Made by a program: the position numbers and the translations under genes. Of a stretch of DNA of 64,000 bases, positions 9,107 to 17,907 are shown piece by piece. The notes under the pieces were generated by a model, which was given only the letters and a program-made list of their open reading frames with translations, was not told the DNA's origin and did not search any database. Within the stretch, counting starts at the first letter, position 1. Every line of letters starts with the position of its first letter. The stretch comes from G965200765 sp965203865 (GTDB taxonomy: Bacteria; Pseudomonadota; Gammaproteobacteria; Arenicellales; JAJDZL01). The DNA is taken from the NCBI GenBank assembly GCA_965203865.1, contig OZ241916.1:2356001-2420000 (forward strand), read 5' to 3'.

Positions 9107-9592
9107 GTGAAAAAAATAATAATCGGACTATTGTTTGGCCTTGTCCTGGGGGGTGCAGGGGGATTTGTACTTGGAATCTATGCGCTGCCAATAATAATTG
9201 ACTGGCAAAACGTGAAAAATGAGGAAGTTCAAATTGCGACTGCCGAAGAAAACGACCCCAAGGGTCAATTCGACCGCAACAGTCCTGGTTCCGATGCTTT
9301 GCACTGGGGGACAGGAACTGTGCGAATTTCCAGGGAAAACCTGATTTTTGAAGAAGATGTTGAATTGTCACCCGGGCCAGATTACAGGATTTATCTAGTC
9401 AAAACCTTTGTTGAGACGAAGGAGCAATTTTTAAAAGTCAAGCCTCAGGCCATTGAAGTGGCAAAACTGTCGACTTTTAAAGGGCCTTTATCGTTCTCGC
9501 TGCCAGCAGAATTGGATGCTGATGTCTACGATAATGTAGTAGTCTGGTGCGAAGCATTTTCAATGTATATCGCCAGTGCCCGACTGGAATAG
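9107..9592 (+). CDS. DM13-domain protein with N-terminal membrane anchor
   Basis: I place the start at GTG 9107, which gives a positively charged N-terminus followed directly by a hydrophobic helix (IIIGLLFGLVLGG onward), 161 residues in all. A TTG at 9035 in the same frame would add 24 polar residues with no clear purpose. After the anchor the protein has the DM13 pattern: GTGTVRISRENLIFEEDVELS, then GPDYRIYLVK, and finally NVVVWCEAFSMYIASARL with a conserved Cys near the end. DM13 domains are found in extracytoplasmic proteins and have been proposed to take part in redox reactions. The domain should face the periplasm. It appears monocistronic. Confidence 0.75.
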   Translation: MKKIIIGLLFGLVLGGAGGFVLGIYALPIIIDWQNVKNEEVQIATAEENDPKGQFDRNSPGSDALHWGTGTVRISRENLIFEEDVELSPGPDYRIYLVKTFVETKEQFLKVKPQAIEVAKLSTFKGPLSFSLPAELDADVYDNVVVWCEAFSMYIASARLE

Positions 9593-9732
9593 TATTCGCT
9601 AAAAATCAGAGCAAACTATTTCAGGTACGGGCTCAAGTTTGCTGTACTGTGAGCAACCCGGATTTATGGACCGCGCGGTTATGAATTGCGCTATGAGTTT
9701 AATATGCGATAACTTACATAACATATCACCAA

Positions 9733-12033
9733 TTAATTTCTTCCACCTGCACAATGTGCGTATTTCCTGGGCTCTGTACCTCTAATATAGGGAATAGATT
9801 GAACTCTTTCGCAACCAGCATCGCCTCGTAGCCCTGATTTCAAATCCGTCTCTACAAAAACAATCGAATCAAGTGCCCCAAGATTGAATGTTTGTAGCGT
9901 AAGCTGTTTCATCATGGCTTCCCATACCTTGAGCGCACCCGATGCACCTGTGAGGCCCGTTGGCTTATTGTCATCCCGTCCAACCCAGACAACTGCAAGA
10001 TAGTTGCCGGAAGCCCCCACAAACCAGCTGTCCCTGTAATCATTGGTGGTTCCGGTTTTTCCTGCAATTCCTGTTGAAGGATTGAAAAGACGGTTCAAAC
10101 TTCTGGCTGTTCCGGCACGAACAACTTCTTGCATTGCGTAAAGTGTTAAATACGCGGCATCGGATGAAACAACTTCTTTCGATTGCGTGCTAGTCCCAAT
10201 CGGAATTTGCCGGTCATTCTTCACAATTGCAGAGATGGAGCGCAGATTCACCTTAAAACCGAAATTTGCCAGAGCCTGATAGAATTGCACGACTTCCGCA
10301 GGTGAAAACTCTGTCGCACCAAGCAACAGCGACGGATACGGCGGGCCTTTGAATCCGGTGCCAAATTCTTTCAACTTGGCTGTAACCGAAGAGACTCCAA
10401 TATTGAGTCCAACGCGGGCAGTGGGGATATTAATAGATTTTGAAATTGCTTCAAGCAAAGTTACTCCGCTACTGTATTCCCTTGTGTAGTTCTTTGGAAC
10501 CCACTTCTTGCCATCCGAAGACTTGTGAGTAAATTGCCGATTACTCACGACTGTACCGAGAGTGAATTTCCCTTTCTTTTCAAAAGCTGTGGCGTAAACA
10601 ATGGGCTTGATCAAGGAACCAATGGGGCGCTGCGCATCCAGCACCCGATTAAAGGAACCCACCTGTGCACTTCGTCCGCCAACCATTGCCAAGACCTCTC
10701 CCGTATCAGGACGAACTACAATAATTGCACCTTCAAGAGAATTTTTTGCAAGTTTGCGGCTTGCCTCAATCTTTTCAAGCTGAGTATCCAGGGCCTGCTC
10801 CGCAGCGCGCTGAACTTCTGCGTCCATAGTCGTGAATATCGCGAAATTGCCGTTTGCCAGTTCCTCAGCTTTCAAAGTATCCGAGAATTGACGTAGAACA
10901 GCATCCATGAAAGTGGCAAATTGTCTCCTGGCTTTTCTTTGCTTTGGTATTACACCAAGCGGAGCAGCTTTCGATTGCTCAAACAGTTGACTGTCAATTA
11001 GCCCCTCCCTCAGCATGACTTTCAGAACTACAAGACGACGACTCTTGGCCCGCTCGGGATTACGTCTTGGCTCATAAGAGGAAGGTGCTTTGATCATGCC
11101 AACCAAAAGTGCAATTTCGGGCGCAGTTAATTCTGACAACGGTCGCCCGAAGAAATACTGGCTTGCCAATCCAAAGCCGTGTATCGCGCGTCGGCCGTCC
11201 TGTCCAAGAAACACTTCATTACAGTAGGCTTCCAGAATTCTGCGTTTGTCATAGCGAAAATCCATCACAACCGCCATCGCCATTTCAATCAGTTTTCTTC
11301 GGTAGGTTCTCTCGTCGGCTCCGTAAACATTCTTGATCAACTGCTGGGTCAGAGTGCTACCGCCTTGTACAATTCGGCCGGCTCGAATATTGGCAATCAT
11401 TGAACGAAGAATACCCTTGGGGTCAATACCGAAATGCTCGGTAAATTTCTTGTCTTCAACGGCGACTAGTGTTTCCAGCAGAAGCTTCGGGGCATCCTGC
11501 AATCGTATGAGATATCGGTCTTCATGCTGAATTTGCGACATGCTGCCAAGAAGCTGGGGTTTGAGACGAACCAGAGAAACAGGTTCGCCAGTTTTCAGGT
11601 CTGTAATGCTCTGAATCCCGCCATTTGAAAATGCCAGTCGAACCAGCCGGGAATTTTGCGAACCGTCCCAGAATGTAAACGGACGCGTCACCAGATCTAT
11701 TGCACTGCTTCCAACTTTGTACCTTCCTGTCTGCAAGTTCCCCTGCGTTTGCCTGTACCCTTGACCATCCAGTCGTTTTTGCATTCCATTCCGGGTGATG
11801 CGAAGTCCCGGATACAGCTCGATTGAACGGCTGTAAATATGAACGGGGATATCCCAAAGATCGGTGTCGAATTTTGACTTGAGCGTATAGTCAATCCAGA
11901 AGAATGCGACAGCACCGAAAATCACCGTCAACAGAATGCTTCCCAGCAACAGTTTGCGAATCAATCGCGACCAAAAACCTCTGGCTTTTGAACCTTTCTT
12001 CTTTTTGGAGCGCGACTTCTTTCGGCCTGCCAT
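9733..12033 (-). CDS. mrcB: Penicillin-binding protein 1B, bifunctional transglycosylase/transpeptidase
   Basis: This 766-residue protein starts with a Lys/Arg-rich cytoplasmic tail and one membrane helix at about residues 27-47. The glycosyltransferase domain follows, with catalytic Glu193 in EDKKF and the GGSTLTQQLIKN motif at 224-235. The transpeptidase domain has the SLIK motif with active serine near 473, SKSIN, and KTGT near 659. A UB2H-like segment before the transglycosylase (about 65-150) favours PBP1B over PBP1A. The enzyme polymerises and crosslinks peptidoglycan at the inner membrane. A small DUF2007 gene lies 24 bases upstream on the same strand and may be co-transcribed. No LpoB-type activator gene is visible. 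Confidence 0.93.
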   Translation of the reverse strand: MAGRKKSRSKKKKGSKARGFWSRLIRKLLLGSILLTVIFGAVAFFWIDYTLKSKFDTDLWDIPVHIYSRSIELYPGLRITRNGMQKRLDGQGYRQTQGNLQTGRYKVGSSAIDLVTRPFTFWDGSQNSRLVRLAFSNGGIQSITDLKTGEPVSLVRLKPQLLGSMSQIQHEDRYLIRLQDAPKLLLETLVAVEDKKFTEHFGIDPKGILRSMIANIRAGRIVQGGSTLTQQLIKNVYGADERTYRRKLIEMAMAVVMDFRYDKRRILEAYCNEVFLGQDGRRAIHGFGLASQYFFGRPLSELTAPEIALLVGMIKAPSSYEPRRNPERAKSRRLVVLKVMLREGLIDSQLFEQSKAAPLGVIPKQRKARRQFATFMDAVLRQFSDTLKAEELANGNFAIFTTMDAEVQRAAEQALDTQLEKIEASRKLAKNSLEGAIIVVRPDTGEVLAMVGGRSAQVGSFNRVLDAQRPIGSLIKPIVYATAFEKKGKFTLGTVVSNRQFTHKSSDGKKWVPKNYTREYSSGVTLLEAISKSINIPTARVGLNIGVSSVTAKLKEFGTGFKGPPYPSLLLGATEFSPAEVVQFYQALANFGFKVNLRSISAIVKNDRQIPIGTSTQSKEVVSSDAAYLTLYAMQEVVRAGTARSLNRLFNPSTGIAGKTGTTNDYRDSWFVGASGNYLAVVWVGRDDNKPTGLTGASGALKVWEAMMKQLTLQTFNLGALDSIVFVETDLKSGLRGDAGCERVQSIPYIRGTEPRKYAHCAGGRN

Positions 12034-12057
12034 TAATTCAGCTGGCCTCCTTGCTGT

Positions 12058-12375
12058 TTAGTCTTCAAGACTAGATGAACAGTTCCAGCAAATTTCAAAT
12101 CCTGCCGGATTCATTTGTTCGCAACTCGGACATGCCCGTTCGCTCTCATCCATTGGCTGAGATTCAATTTCTTCAACAATTTTCTGAGCATTGTCCGCAT
12201 CCGAATTGTTTTCTACCCAAACTTCCGGCCATGTATGCGTGAACGGCAAGTCACCGACTGCGCCATTGCTGTACTCATTGAAAACATGGGCTTCAATTCC
12301 GGAAATCTGCAAACGCTGGCAAACCAGATGGGCATCTGGAAGGTCTTTTGCGATGTAAACCCTTTTCATGCGCAA
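12058..12375 (-). CDS. DUF2007 domain protein with C-terminal zinc ribbon
   Basis: This 105-residue protein has an N-terminal ferredoxin-like DUF2007 segment (RVYIAKDLPDAHLVCQRLQI, then PEVWVENNSDADNAQKIVEE). A C-terminal zinc-ribbon follows, with two CxxC pairs (ACPSCEQMNP and EICWNCS). DUF2007 is thought to be a signal-transduction or protein-binding module related to PII-like folds, but its function is unknown. The start could also be the second ATG two codons in. It precedes the PBP1B gene by 24 bases and probably shares its transcript. Confidence 0.75.
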   Translation of the reverse strand: MRMKRVYIAKDLPDAHLVCQRLQISGIEAHVFNEYSNGAVGDLPFTHTWPEVWVENNSDADNAQKIVEEIESQPMDESERACPSCEQMNPAGFEICWNCSSSLED

Positions 12376-12725
12376 TATTATCTCTTATTGCAGTTGAAAT
12401 TTCACGCTATATCATTGATTTCCATGAAACTGAATACGATAGATATGAACAACCCTTGCAACAAATGAAATCTTTTTATTTTTTGCTTAGTCGAAAATCT
12501 GTGCTATCAAATATCCAAGCACAGGACTTTGGAACAACGAGTAATGTTGCGGATAACTTGACAACTGCTGCTCCTTCATATACCCTTTTCACAAAGGTTC
12601 CCCCCTGATGACAAGAGTGCCCAGGGTGCCCTTTCCTCTGTCAATGCATGCTTGGCGGCGCTTAGAATGTGGGAATAGTTGGGGGGGGGCATTCTTTTGA
12701 TGCCAACTCCATTGGAATAGTTAAT
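12376..12725. other. Intergenic stretch without a supported gene
   Basis: About 350 bases separate the starts/stops of the DUF2007 gene and the Rieske oxygenase gene. It has only short frames without ribosome sites. A nine-base run of G lies near 12681-12690, which may be a site of length variation. I see no terminator, RNA gene or repeat with confidence. Confidence 0.6.
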
Positions 12726-13838
12726 TCAAGAAGATGGATAATTTGATTCATCAGCCAATCCTTCACGAAACCAGTTCTGCAAAACACTGACTGAGTGTTC
12801 GGAGTTCACACCGTAATTCGGGTCAATGACCAAGGGCCCAGGCCTGTATCCTCTGCTTCGTACCCCGCGTTGCACAGACTCTACCAATCGAATGTCTTCC
12901 TCGATTGTAGTCTCCCGGTCCTGCTTTGCGAGTTCTTTAATAATTGATGAATCTTCACCATCAACAGAATACCATCCACGCCAAACTTCAACTTCATCTG
13001 TATCAATTTCTCGCCAGTGATAGGTGTTCAGGATGTTTCCGGGATACACCTGAAATGAAAACATCGGCCACAAAAACCACGAAGAATATTCGCCCGCTTT
13101 ATCGTTGGCATCTATGTTGACAGGGTAGCTCATACGATCCAGATTCTGACACTCGGTTGTATGTCGAAGACAATAGCCCTGAGGCATGATGTTGTATGTT
13201 TCGGGCTTGACTACACCAGTTGAAAATGCCTTGTGATTTATCCTGCAGTGATAGCACTCCGAATAGTTCTCAATTGAAATTTTCCAATTGCACCGCTCTG
13301 TTACTACAACCCAATCCAGAGGCTGCAGTTGATGAATGTCAGGTGCAAATAAAAGAAGCTCCTCCCGTACATTTGGAAACCAAGTATCCATCGGTTCTGC
13401 ATCCCGATTCAAGTTCACAAATATAAATTCGTGAAATATTTCGACTGCCACGGACTGAAGGCAAATTTTCGACTTGTCAAAGCCGGGTACTGAGTCAACA
13501 TTCGGCCCGTTTCTTAGCTTTCCGTCAAGCTCGTATGTCCACGAATGGTAGGGACAGACAATCATCCGGCGATTACCGCTTTCCGATAAGAGTTCATGGC
13601 CGCGATGCTGGCACACATTGTAAAACGCTTGAATTTTACCCTTCTTTCCGCGAATGCAAAACAGATTTTCTCCGGCAATTTTGAAAGTAAAGTAGTCACC
13701 CTCGTTTTTGATTTGGGAGACGTGACCGGCAAATTGCCATGTTGTGGCAAGCAGTCCGTTCCGCTCACGGATTAAAATTTCCGGGTCTGTATAGTAGCCT
13801 GGTTCCAGTGTTCGAATCAGCTCGTCAAACTTTTTCAT
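12726..13838 (-). CDS. Rieske non-heme iron oxygenase, large subunit (GbcA/YeaW/Stc2-like)
   Basis: I choose ATG 13838 over the upstream ATG at 13889, which would run into the divergent promoter region. The 370-residue protein has the Rieske [2Fe-2S] ligands Cys76, His78, Cys95 and His98 (VCQHRGHELL and VCPYHSWTYELDG). The mononuclear iron site follows with His197 and His202 in ENYSECYHCRINH. That SECYHC signature is shared with the oxygenases for glycine betaine, stachydrine and carnitine, which remove N-methyl groups or cleave quaternary amines. A ferredoxin-reductase partner is not adjacent. It is divergent from a dimethylglycine-dehydrogenase-like gene, which supports a role in quaternary-amine breakdown. 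Substrate is inferred. Confidence 0.85.
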   Translation of the reverse strand: MKKFDELIRTLEPGYYTDPEILIRERNGLLATTWQFAGHVSQIKNEGDYFTFKIAGENLFCIRGKKGKIQAFYNVCQHRGHELLSESGNRRMIVCPYHSWTYELDGKLRNGPNVDSVPGFDKSKICLQSVAVEIFHEFIFVNLNRDAEPMDTWFPNVREELLLFAPDIHQLQPLDWVVVTERCNWKISIENYSECYHCRINHKAFSTGVVKPETYNIMPQGYCLRHTTECQNLDRMSYPVNIDANDKAGEYSSWFLWPMFSFQVYPGNILNTYHWREIDTDEVEVWRGWYSVDGEDSSIIKELAKQDRETTIEEDIRLVESVQRGVRSRGYRPGPLVIDPNYGVNSEHSVSVLQNWFREGLADESNYPSS

Positions 13839-13864
13839 ATTTGGAATTTTCTTACGTACATTTA

Positions 13865-13888
13865 TGTGTAAAACCATGATTGTACACA
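13865..13888. promoter_or_regulatory. Imperfect inverted repeat between divergent amine-catabolism genes
   Basis: TGTGTA (13865-13870) and TACACA (13883-13888) are inverted around a 12-base centre. They lie about 27 bases upstream of the Rieske start and 50 bases upstream of the dehydrogenase start. It is a candidate shared operator for both genes. The arms are short, so this is weak. Confidence 0.3.
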
Positions 13889-13938
13889 CATGCTGTCAAT
13901 CTGCTTTAATAGTTGCCAATGACGAGTTCGGAACCCAA

Positions 13939-16398
13939 ATGAACAATCCTGCAAAGACAGATTTACCTTCAACTGCCCGTGTAGTGATTATCGGTGGTGG
14001 AATCATGGGTTGTGGCTTGGCATACCACCTGGTTCATGAAGGCTGGAGCGACGTTGTACTGCTTGAGAAAAGTGAACTTACATCCGGCTCAACATGGCAT
14101 GCAGCCGGCCAGATTACGCGTTCGACTTCAAGTCTTGGACTCGGAAAGTGCGTAGACTACAACCTAAGTCTATACTCAGGTTTGCTTGAAGAAGAAACCG
14201 GACAGTCGGTTTCCTGGCACGGATGCGGGTCGATTCGACTGGCTTATACCGAAGACGAAATGGATTGGCTGCGCCACACAACAAGCGTGTCCAAAGCAAT
14301 TTGTCCCGACATCCACCTGGTGAACCCTCGCGAAATAAAACAGTTGCATCCGTTTTATCAACTTGATGACGTAATTGGGGGGTTGCACACTCCCGACGAC
14401 GGCCATGTTGACCCGTCGGGGGTAACCTACGCACTGGCAAAGGGAGCTCAGCAAAAAGGGTCCAAAGTCTATACGCGTTGCCGTGCAACGAACATTCGGC
14501 AATTTTCGAACAATGAATGGGCAGTGCAAACCGATTTGGGGGAAATCATCTGCGAGCATGTCGTCAATGCAGGCGGTACATACGCTCGGCAAATTGGCGA
14601 GTGGAACAAGTTGAATTTGCCCATGGTGAGCATGACGCACCACTACTTCATAACAGAATCGGTTCCTGAATTTACGGCTCTTGCAAATGAACTTCCAGTG
14701 ATTCGCGACGACCGTCAAATCTCTGGCTATGTACGCATGGAACAAAATTCGGGATTAATCGGTATCTACGAAAAGGAAAATCCAAACTCGGTATGGAACG
14801 ACGATTGTCCCTGGGAAATTGAAAACCACCTGTTTGACGCTGATTACGAGCGGGTACTCCCTTGGCTTGAGAAAGCATTTTCTCGAATGCCTGTACTCTC
14901 TGAAACTGGAATCAGGAGGGTGGTGCACGGAGCGATTTCTCATCCGCCTGACGGCAATCCGCTAATTGGCCCTGCGCCGAATTTAACAAACTACTGGTGT
15001 TGCTGTGGCACTCAGATCGGAATTGGCTGGGGGCCGGGGTTGGCTCGCGAACTTGCAAGATGGATGGTTCACGGTGCAGGGGATATTTCAATGCGCGAAT
15101 ACGACCCGCGCCGGTTCGGAACATATGCGAAAAAGAAGTGGCAATTGATTAAAGGGAAAGAGGACTACTGTTTGCGGCATGAAATTCCCTACCCCAATTT
15201 CAATCGCCTTGCAGGGCGCCCCATTCGAACCGGTTCGCTTTACAACTGCTTGAAGCAGCAAGGGGCTGTTTATGAAGAAGTTCGCGGTTTCGAGCGACCG
15301 CGCTGGTTTGCCAATGGCGCAATTGAAGCGGTTGACCAGTATTCGTTTCGTCGTAACGCTGTGCATGAAATTGTCGGACAAGAAGTCGCAGCTATTCGAA
15401 ACAGTGTAGGCGTAATGGACATTTCGGCATTTACAAAAATAGAAGTTTCAGGACCTGATGCTGAAAGCTTCCTGAATTCTTTGTTCACAAACAACTTGTC
15501 GAAGAAAGACGGCGGAATCGCACTGGGCTATCTTCTCAACCACAGTGGACGAATCGAATTGGAACTTATAGTTGTTCACTTGAATCAACTTTCCTACTAT
15601 TTGGTCTGCGCAATCTTCTTTGAACAACGCTTGCTGGATATTTTGAACCAGAATATTGGCGACAAGCTTGTTAGTATCGTCAATCGTACTGACAGCTGGT
15701 CTGCCATTGCAATTCAGGGGCCACATTCAAGAGAAGTATTATCAACCGCGATTGATGCAGAATTGGACAACGATAGCTTCCCCTGGTTTCGGGCAATTTA
15801 TGTGGATGCGCTGGAATACGATCTATGGGCGCTTCGTGTCTCGTACACTGGAGAGCTGGGTTGGGAGTTGCATGGTGAACGCGACGCCATGCTGAATGTC
15901 TATAATTCGATTTGGGAAGCAGGACAGTCGCACGGTATTGTCAACTACGGCTCTTTTGCCATGAATGTAATGCGTATGGAGAAAATGTACAAGGGAATGC
16001 ATGAACTGACCAATGAAGTCACTTTGCCTGAAGCCAATGTGATGCGCTTTGTTAATCTGGAAAAAGAATTCATCGGAAAAGATCAAACCTTGAAAAAGAT
16101 GAATCAAGAGTTGCCCTGGATATGCGTATATCTACAGATTGAACCGAATGGCGAAGACGATGGCAATGGCGGTGAAGCCGTTTACCTGGGAGATGAAGTC
16201 ATCGGCTCTGTTAGCTCAATTGTATACGGGCACACAGTGGGCAAAATTCTTGCCTTTGCTTATATCAAGCCTGAAGCGGCAAGTCCCGGAACCAAGCTGA
16301 CAGTAAGCATTGCGGCACAACCAAGAGAGGCAATTGTGATTGACAGGCCTTTATACGACCCGCAAGGTCTTCGACCGAAAATCAATTCAGTTTCATAG
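13939..16398 (+). CDS. FAD-dependent dimethylglycine/sarcosine dehydrogenase-like protein with GcvT domain
   Basis: Starting at ATG 13939 the protein has 819 residues. The N-terminal half is a DAO-type flavoprotein: dinucleotide site GGGIMG at residues 19-24, and His54 in STWHAAGQ, the position that binds FAD covalently in dimethylglycine and sarcosine dehydrogenases. The C-terminal half is a GcvT-like aminomethyltransferase domain (VGVMDISAFTKIEVSGPDAE, ending in a barrel domain) that takes the released formaldehyde unit onto tetrahydrofolate in characterised relatives. The predicted reaction is oxidative N-demethylation of a methylated glycine or related amine. The aminotransferase gene follows 34 bases after the stop, and the Rieske oxygenase is divergent. 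Exact substrate is unproven. Confidence 0.85.
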   Translation: MNNPAKTDLPSTARVVIIGGGIMGCGLAYHLVHEGWSDVVLLEKSELTSGSTWHAAGQITRSTSSLGLGKCVDYNLSLYSGLLEEETGQSVSWHGCGSIRLAYTEDEMDWLRHTTSVSKAICPDIHLVNPREIKQLHPFYQLDDVIGGLHTPDDGHVDPSGVTYALAKGAQQKGSKVYTRCRATNIRQFSNNEWAVQTDLGEIICEHVVNAGGTYARQIGEWNKLNLPMVSMTHHYFITESVPEFTALANELPVIRDDRQISGYVRMEQNSGLIGIYEKENPNSVWNDDCPWEIENHLFDADYERVLPWLEKAFSRMPVLSETGIRRVVHGAISHPPDGNPLIGPAPNLTNYWCCCGTQIGIGWGPGLARELARWMVHGAGDISMREYDPRRFGTYAKKKWQLIKGKEDYCLRHEIPYPNFNRLAGRPIRTGSLYNCLKQQGAVYEEVRGFERPRWFANGAIEAVDQYSFRRNAVHEIVGQEVAAIRNSVGVMDISAFTKIEVSGPDAESFLNSLFTNNLSKKDGGIALGYLLNHSGRIELELIVVHLNQLSYYLVCAIFFEQRLLDILNQNIGDKLVSIVNRTDSWSAIAIQGPHSREVLSTAIDAELDNDSFPWFRAIYVDALEYDLWALRVSYTGELGWELHGERDAMLNVYNSIWEAGQSHGIVNYGSFAMNVMRMEKMYKGMHELTNEVTLPEANVMRFVNLEKEFIGKDQTLKKMNQELPWICVYLQIEPNGEDDGNGGEAVYLGDEVIGSVSSIVYGHTVGKILAFAYIKPEAASPGTKLTVSIAAQPREAIVIDRPLYDPQGLRPKINSVS

Positions 16399-16432
16399 CA
16401 CAGCAAAACTTACTCAGTATCAGGAAATTACT

Positions 16433-17701
16433 GTGAACCAAAGCACTCTGATTGAACGAGCTCGGGCAGTTCTGCCTGCAGGTGGATTCGGGAATTTCGA
16501 TCCGCAAATATTTATCCGCGAAGGCAGAGGTTCCCGAGTTTGGGACGAAGACGGAAACGAGTATGTTGATTGTTTAATTGGCTCTGGTCCAATGATTTTG
16601 GGGCACGGTCACCCGGAGGTGCTGGAAGCTGTTCACCGCCAACTGGGCAAAGGAATGACTTTCTTTGCCAATAATGCCCATGCGATTGAATTGGCAGAGG
16701 AAATATGCAGGGCTGTTGCGTGTGCCGAGCAACTTCGTTACCTGTGCACCGGAACAGAAGCAAACATGTATGCGATCCGTTTGGCTCGCGCGTTCACCGG
16801 CAAGAACAAAATTCTGAAACTTGAAGGCGGGTATCACGGAATGTCCCCCGAAGCTCAGATGAGTTTGGATCCGGGTCCAGATATTAATCGGCTTTATCCA
16901 GTTCCCGATTCTGCTGGAATTCCTGCTTCCGTTCAAAAAGAGGTTATTATCGCTCCGTTCAACGACAGTGAATTTGCAGTTGAAACAATTGCAGAAAAAC
17001 AAGACCAGCTTGCAGCTGTAATTGTCGAACCCTTTCAAAGAATCATTCCTCCCGTAGATGGTTTCCTTGAAGACTTGCGTGAAGTATGCACGGAGTTCGG
17101 GATTGTACTCATATTCGATGAAATCGTAACCGGGTTTCGTTTTGCCTACGGCGGGGCTCAGGAAAAGTACGGAGTCGTTCCAGATCTCTGTACTTTGGGA
17201 AAAATTATTGGGGGCGGCTTTCCGTTGGCAGCTGTAGCCGGAAAAGCAGAAATCATGGCGCACTTCGATAAGGAATTGGTTGGTAAAGACAAGCATTTAA
17301 TGCAGGTTGGAACACTAAGCGGAAATCCGGTGGCCACTGTTGCGGGATTGAAAACGCTGGAAATTTTGCGGAGACAGGGACAGTATGACAAGCTGCAAAA
17401 GACCGGCCGGAAAATTATGGATTTATTTTCCAAATTTCTCCTTGATACCGGTCATCCCTACAAGATTGTTGGAGACCCTGCACTGTTCGACGTGGTTTTT
17501 GATGATTTTTATCCAGAAAGTTATAGAGATGCTTGTTCGGCGAATAAGTTTCTCGCAACCAAATTCAATGATGCTTTACGAATGAATGGAGTGTTCAAAG
17601 CTCCCAACAAGCTTTATACTTCGCTTGCCATGAATGAGGAAGACATGGCTCAAATTGAATCAGCGATTGAAGCAGCAGCAAACAGCATTTCAGAATCATG
17701 A
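16433..17701 (+). CDS. Class III aminotransferase (glutamate-1-semialdehyde aminomutase-like)
   Basis: The start is placed at GTG 16433, because AGGAAA lies six bases upstream and the preceding residues belong to the end of the dehydrogenase gene read in another frame. The 422-residue protein has the PLP lysine at K257 in the CTLGKIIGGGFP segment, the acidic FDEIVTGFR motif and the GTEANMYAIRLAR segment of HemL-like class III enzymes. It lies in an amine-catabolism cluster rather than near heme genes, so a catabolic omega- or alpha-aminotransferase or an isomerase is more likely than HemL. It is the last gene of the plus-strand pair. Confidence 0.82.
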   Translation: MNQSTLIERARAVLPAGGFGNFDPQIFIREGRGSRVWDEDGNEYVDCLIGSGPMILGHGHPEVLEAVHRQLGKGMTFFANNAHAIELAEEICRAVACAEQLRYLCTGTEANMYAIRLARAFTGKNKILKLEGGYHGMSPEAQMSLDPGPDINRLYPVPDSAGIPASVQKEVIIAPFNDSEFAVETIAEKQDQLAAVIVEPFQRIIPPVDGFLEDLREVCTEFGIVLIFDEIVTGFRFAYGGAQEKYGVVPDLCTLGKIIGGGFPLAAVAGKAEIMAHFDKELVGKDKHLMQVGTLSGNPVATVAGLKTLEILRRQGQYDKLQKTGRKIMDLFSKFLLDTGHPYKIVGDPALFDVVFDDFYPESYRDACSANKFLATKFNDALRMNGVFKAPNKLYTSLAMNEEDMAQIESAIEAAANSISES

Positions 17702-17823
17702 ACTAGCATCAGTTTTTCCTGCCATACATCAATTCATTCTTGATTTCAACCTCAATTTCTTCGACTGAATCGCATTTTTCAAGACACTTCTTACACCATC
17801 AAACCTGTCGTGTTTTACATTGT

Positions 17824-17853
17824 TTGTTCATACAACCTGTAAAGAATTATGCT
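17824..17853 (+). promoter_or_regulatory. Candidate promoter of the four-gene membrane operon
   Basis: TTGTTC (17824-17829) and TATGCT (17848-17853) are spaced by 18 bases, with the first operon ATG at 17908 about 48 bases beyond the expected start of transcription. The surrounding 200 bases are very AT-rich and hold no gene. The boxes are only moderate matches, so other starts are possible. Confidence 0.35.
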
Positions 17854-17907
17854 ATTGTTACTATCTTAATTTAATTCATAAAAACATAAAAAAGTATTAA
17901 ACCTGGC

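Noticed and set aside
12600..12720. Terminator near the poly-G run
   Set aside because: The short GGGCACCCTGGGCAC self-complementarity has no stable stem followed by a T run on either strand.
16433..17701. HemL (heme biosynthesis)
   Set aside because: The protein is HemL-like, but it lies in an amine-catabolism cluster with no heme genes, so the hemL symbol is not justified.
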